Assembly: GCA_003660905.1 (NCBI GenBank) | Contig: QMVB01000004.1 | Location: 1-25,210 of the forward strand | Reading direction: 5' to 3' | Length of the DNA stretch: 25,210 bases | DNA from: Candidatus Nanohalarchaeota archaeon | Lineage (GTDB): Archaea > EX4484-52 | Shown here: in pieces, positions 22,994 through 25,210 of the stretch | Layout of the letters: every line of letters begins with the position of its first letter | Position numbering within the stretch: the stretch's first letter is position 1 | Notes under the pieces: generated by a model | The model's input: the letters and a program-made list of their open reading frames with translations, nothing else | The model's database searches: none | What the model was told of the DNA's origin: nothing | Position numbers and translations under genes: made by a program

Positions 22994-24022
22994 ATGGAAA
23001 ATATAAATGAAGAAGAAAAACAGGAGGATGATTCTAAAATAAACGAAAAGGATAAAAAAGAGAATGATTTTAAAAAACCCGAAGAAGAGCCAAGCATAGA
23101 TTCCATTCCCGGGGTTGGTCCCAAAACAGCAGAGAAACTAAAAGAAACAGGATACGGCAACATGATGGCAATTGCAACTGCAAGCGCAGCAGAAATCAGC
23201 GCAATCTGCGAAATAGGTGTGCCAACAGCAAACAAGGTTATTGCTGCTGCCCGCTCAATGCTCAACATGGGCTATGAAACAGGGTTGGATGTTCTTGAAA
23301 AAAGAGGAGACATACTTAAAATATCAACAGGAAGCAATTCATTTGATGAACTTCTTGGGGGGGGATTCGAGAGCAGCTCAATTATAGAATGCTACGGAGC
23401 ATTTGGCTCTGCAAAAACCCAGATTGCCCACCAGCTGGCAGTAAATGTGCAACTGCCCATAGAGCAAGGTGGCGCAAATGGCGCATGCCTTTATGTTGAT
23501 ACAGAACACACTTTCCGCCCTGAAAGAATAATAGAGATGGCTAGAGCAAAAGAAATGGATGAGAAAAAAATACTTTCAAATATTTACGTGGGAAAAGCAT
23601 ATAACAGCGACCACCAGATTCTGCTTGTTGAAAAAGCAAAGGATATGATAAAAGAAAAGAACATAAAATTAATAATTGTTGACTCTTTGATGAGCCATTT
23701 CCGGTCGGATTATATAGGGAGAGGAAGCCTTGCAAACCGCCAGCAGAAATTAAATACACACCTGCATACATTGAGCAAACTTGCAGATGCTTTCAACCTT
23801 GTCGTGTACATCACGAATCAGGTCATGTCAAAGCCGGATATGCTGTTTGGAGATCCAACCCAGGCAGTAGGCGGTCACGTTCTGCATCATGCAGCGACAT
23901 TCAGGATATACCTGAGAAAAAGTAAGGGAGATACCAGGGTTGCAAAACTTGTTGACAGCCCTAATCTACCTGACGGAGAAATCCTCTATAAAATAACAAC
24001 AAATGGCGTAGAAGATATGTAA
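22994..24022 (+). CDS. radA: DNA repair and recombination protein RadA
   Basis: 342 residues. An acidic/lysine-rich N-terminal stretch (1-34) is followed by the helix-hairpin-helix DNA-binding domain (SIPGVGPKTAEKLKETGY). The RecA-like ATPase core has TGSNSFDELLGGGF, Walker A YGAFGSAKTQ, VDTEHTFRPERI, Walker B LIIVDSLMSHFR, YIGRGSLANRQQKL and the GGHVLHHAAT segment. It forms filaments on single-stranded DNA for strand exchange. The Walker A is odd: archaeal RadA normally reads GEFGSGKTQ, but here the glutamate and the glycine before the catalytic lysine are both alanine. The rest of the core is intact. Confidence 0.96.
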   Translation: MENINEEEKQEDDSKINEKDKKENDFKKPEEEPSIDSIPGVGPKTAEKLKETGYGNMMAIATASAAEISAICEIGVPTANKVIAAARSMLNMGYETGLDVLEKRGDILKISTGSNSFDELLGGGFESSSIIECYGAFGSAKTQIAHQLAVNVQLPIEQGGANGACLYVDTEHTFRPERIIEMARAKEMDEKKILSNIYVGKAYNSDHQILLVEKAKDMIKEKNIKLIIVDSLMSHFRSDYIGRGSLANRQQKLNTHLHTLSKLADAFNLVVYITNQVMSKPDMLFGDPTQAVGGHVLHHAATFRIYLRKSKGDTRVAKLVDSPNLPDGEILYKITTNGVEDM

Positions 24023-24062
24023 AAAACTGTCTTCAGTAGCTAATCCAGAAAGATTCGCGCTT

Positions 24063-24830
24063 ATGGCTGGCAAATTTAACTTAGAATTACCAAAATTCAA
24101 TATCCCGGAAAATACACTTTCTCAATCTTATGATTTTTCATCAATTTCAGGCATTGGCTCAAATCCGAATACAATATTCTATGCTGCGGTAGTTATCCTG
24201 ATTGCATCTGTTGTCGCATCCCTGCTGTATAAATCAAATAAAAAAATTGTTCCGACAAGCGGAGATTCTATGCAGCCGACAATTTCAAATCCCGGTCTGG
24301 TTGAATCAGACAGGAATTATTACAATCATTTCCAGCCGGAAATCGGGCATATTGTTGGAGTAATGTTTGATACTGCATGGACAGAAGATTACATAAATAC
24401 ATCTATATTTTATTATGAAATGATATTGAACAGGAAATTGCAGGAAGCGGAAAAAGAATATTTAATGAACAATATCCGCAATGATCCGGTTGTGCTGGGA
24501 CAAGCCTATCTCGGCAAAAGAATAAGAGCAGTGCCGTCCAATAAAATAGAATTCAAAAACGGATATTTGCACATAGATGGCTCAAATATGCACTATCGCC
24601 ACAAATTCTTTGACATTGAGCAGGAGCATATTTTGAGGCTGACAAACAATGGCGTTGTCCCTCAAAACTATTGCCTCGTCCTCTCAGACAATGCAGATGT
24701 TAAAAATGGTTTTTTGGTTGATTCGCGCGTATTCGGTCTTGTTCCTTTCAGGCAATTGCTTGAACGCACAACAAAACTATTCAAAAAAACAGACAAAGGA
24801 GAAGTAAAAATTGACAAGTATTTCAGCTAA
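24063..24830 (+). CDS. Signal peptidase I (S26), bacterial Ser-Lys type, with internal insertion
   Basis: 255 residues. One membrane helix (about 37-56) anchors the protein. The catalytic serine is S69 in SGDSMQPT. The second catalytic residue appears to be K152 in YLGKRIRAVP, followed by EFKNGYLHIDG, which matches the bacterial KRVIGLPGD-type region; archaeal SPases usually have a histidine instead. The last motif is SDNADVKNGFLVDSRVFGLVP. It cleaves signal peptides of exported proteins; several in this window could be clients. An insertion (about 101-146) separates the serine and lysine motifs. The gene follows radA by 40 nt and may be co-transcribed. Confidence 0.8.
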   Translation: MAGKFNLELPKFNIPENTLSQSYDFSSISGIGSNPNTIFYAAVVILIASVVASLLYKSNKKIVPTSGDSMQPTISNPGLVESDRNYYNHFQPEIGHIVGVMFDTAWTEDYINTSIFYYEMILNRKLQEAEKEYLMNNIRNDPVVLGQAYLGKRIRAVPSNKIEFKNGYLHIDGSNMHYRHKFFDIEQEHILRLTNNGVVPQNYCLVLSDNADVKNGFLVDSRVFGLVPFRQLLERTTKLFKKTDKGEVKIDKYFS

Positions 24831-24894
24831 TATACTGTGTTATTGGAAATTGCGGGGCCTTATGAAACTTTGCTAACTTTAAAAAAATATAATT

Positions 24895-25210
24895 ATGACT
24901 ATGGAAAAGAAAATTAAGATTGGATTAATTAGTCTGGCAATTATTGCGATGATTTTAATTACAGGATTATGGCCACTACAAAAGCAACAGGTTAAATCAC
25001 AAATGATTGTTTTGAATAAAGAACTATGTCCTGACTGTGAACTTGGATTAATTGATTCTCATTGGCAAAATAACGATTTAATTATTGAAGGGGTTTTCGC
25101 TATCAATGGTTGCCCGGGAGAGGTTATTTATGAATCTGAAGTATCAAATGATAATTTAAATGTTGTATTGAAAGATGAAGGTCTTTGTAACCATATGGGA
25201 AAACAAAAAA
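24895..25210 (+). CDS. Membrane-anchored or secreted protein, partial (runs off window)
   Basis: An open frame of 105 codons from ATG 24895 (a second in-frame ATG is at 24901) to the window end with no stop. A hydrophobic segment (residues 9-25, IGLISLAIIAMILITGL) acts as signal or anchor. The outside part has at least four cysteines, in LCPDCELG, NGCPG and LCNHMG, which may bind metal or form disulfides. A TATA-like aactttaaaaaaa lies just upstream. The family is not recognised and the end is unseen. Confidence 0.6.
   Translation, partial: MTMEKKIKIGLISLAIIAMILITGLWPLQKQQVKSQMIVLNKELCPDCELGLIDSHWQNNDLIIEGVFAINGCPGEVIYESEVSNDNLNVVLKDEGLCNHMGKQK

Noticed and set aside
1..25210. CRISPR array, insertion sequence, integrase or prophage genes
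   Set aside because: No regularly spaced repeats, transposase or recombinase motifs, or terminal inverted repeats were seen. The only perfect tandem repeat noticed is the 16-bp one at 11509.

Overview
The window is archaeal, from an AT-rich genome. The diagnostic genes are SRP54, ribosomal protein eL21, a UPF0147 protein, RadA, an ATP-dependent DNA ligase with an archaeal-type N-terminal domain, archaetidylserine synthase, a class III (type IV pilin-like) signal peptide protein, and COG1149 and COG0731 iron-sulfur proteins. Most genes have a TATA element centred about 23-28 bp upstream of an ATG and no ribosome binding site, so mainly leaderless transcription is inferred. The lineage cannot be fixed from this window. 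A DPANN-type or other fast-evolving euryarchaeal genome is plausible because several conserved proteins are divergent.

Layout. 1-1737 (-) is the start of a large secreted LamG/DUF2341 surface protein that runs off the window. 1931-3901 (+) is a GT4 glycosyltransferase fused to a HAD phosphatase. 3997-7216 (-) holds a pilin-like protein, a DNA ligase with an inserted segment and a Trm9-like methyltransferase. 7271-10635 holds a small membrane protein, an XTP/dITP pyrophosphatase on the minus strand and an 800-residue sequon-rich, membrane-anchored surface protein. 10611-14371 (-) holds a COG1149 ATPase directly behind tRNA-Trp, a divergent TBP-like protein in an operon with archaetidylserine synthase, and SRP54. 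14444-18064 holds UPF0147 plus a small membrane protein, a lipoprotein, a divergent RpoL-like subunit facing eL21, and a radical SAM protein. 18118-18384 looks like a decayed transporter. 18463-21028 (-) is a three-gene ABC importer of the nitrate/sulfonate/taurine type, with an HTH regulator divergent from it (21130-21615). 21622-22945 (-) is purC-purE, with purE of the class II (animal PAICS-like) type. 22994-24830 (+) is radA and a bacterial-style signal peptidase I. A secreted protein runs off the right end from 24895.

The genes do not form one pathway. The recurring themes are the cell envelope (surface proteins, glycosyltransferase, pilin, signal peptidase, SRP, archaeal lipid synthesis) and information processing (ligase, RadA, TBP-like, RpoL-like, eL21, tRNA-Trp).

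The items most worth a second look are the TBP-like protein lacking most DNA-intercalating residues, the RadA with an altered P-loop, the LamG domain that appears to be split by a complete DUF2341-LamG module, the PAICS-like purC-purE pair, and three divergent gene pairs that each appear to share a single symmetric TATA box.
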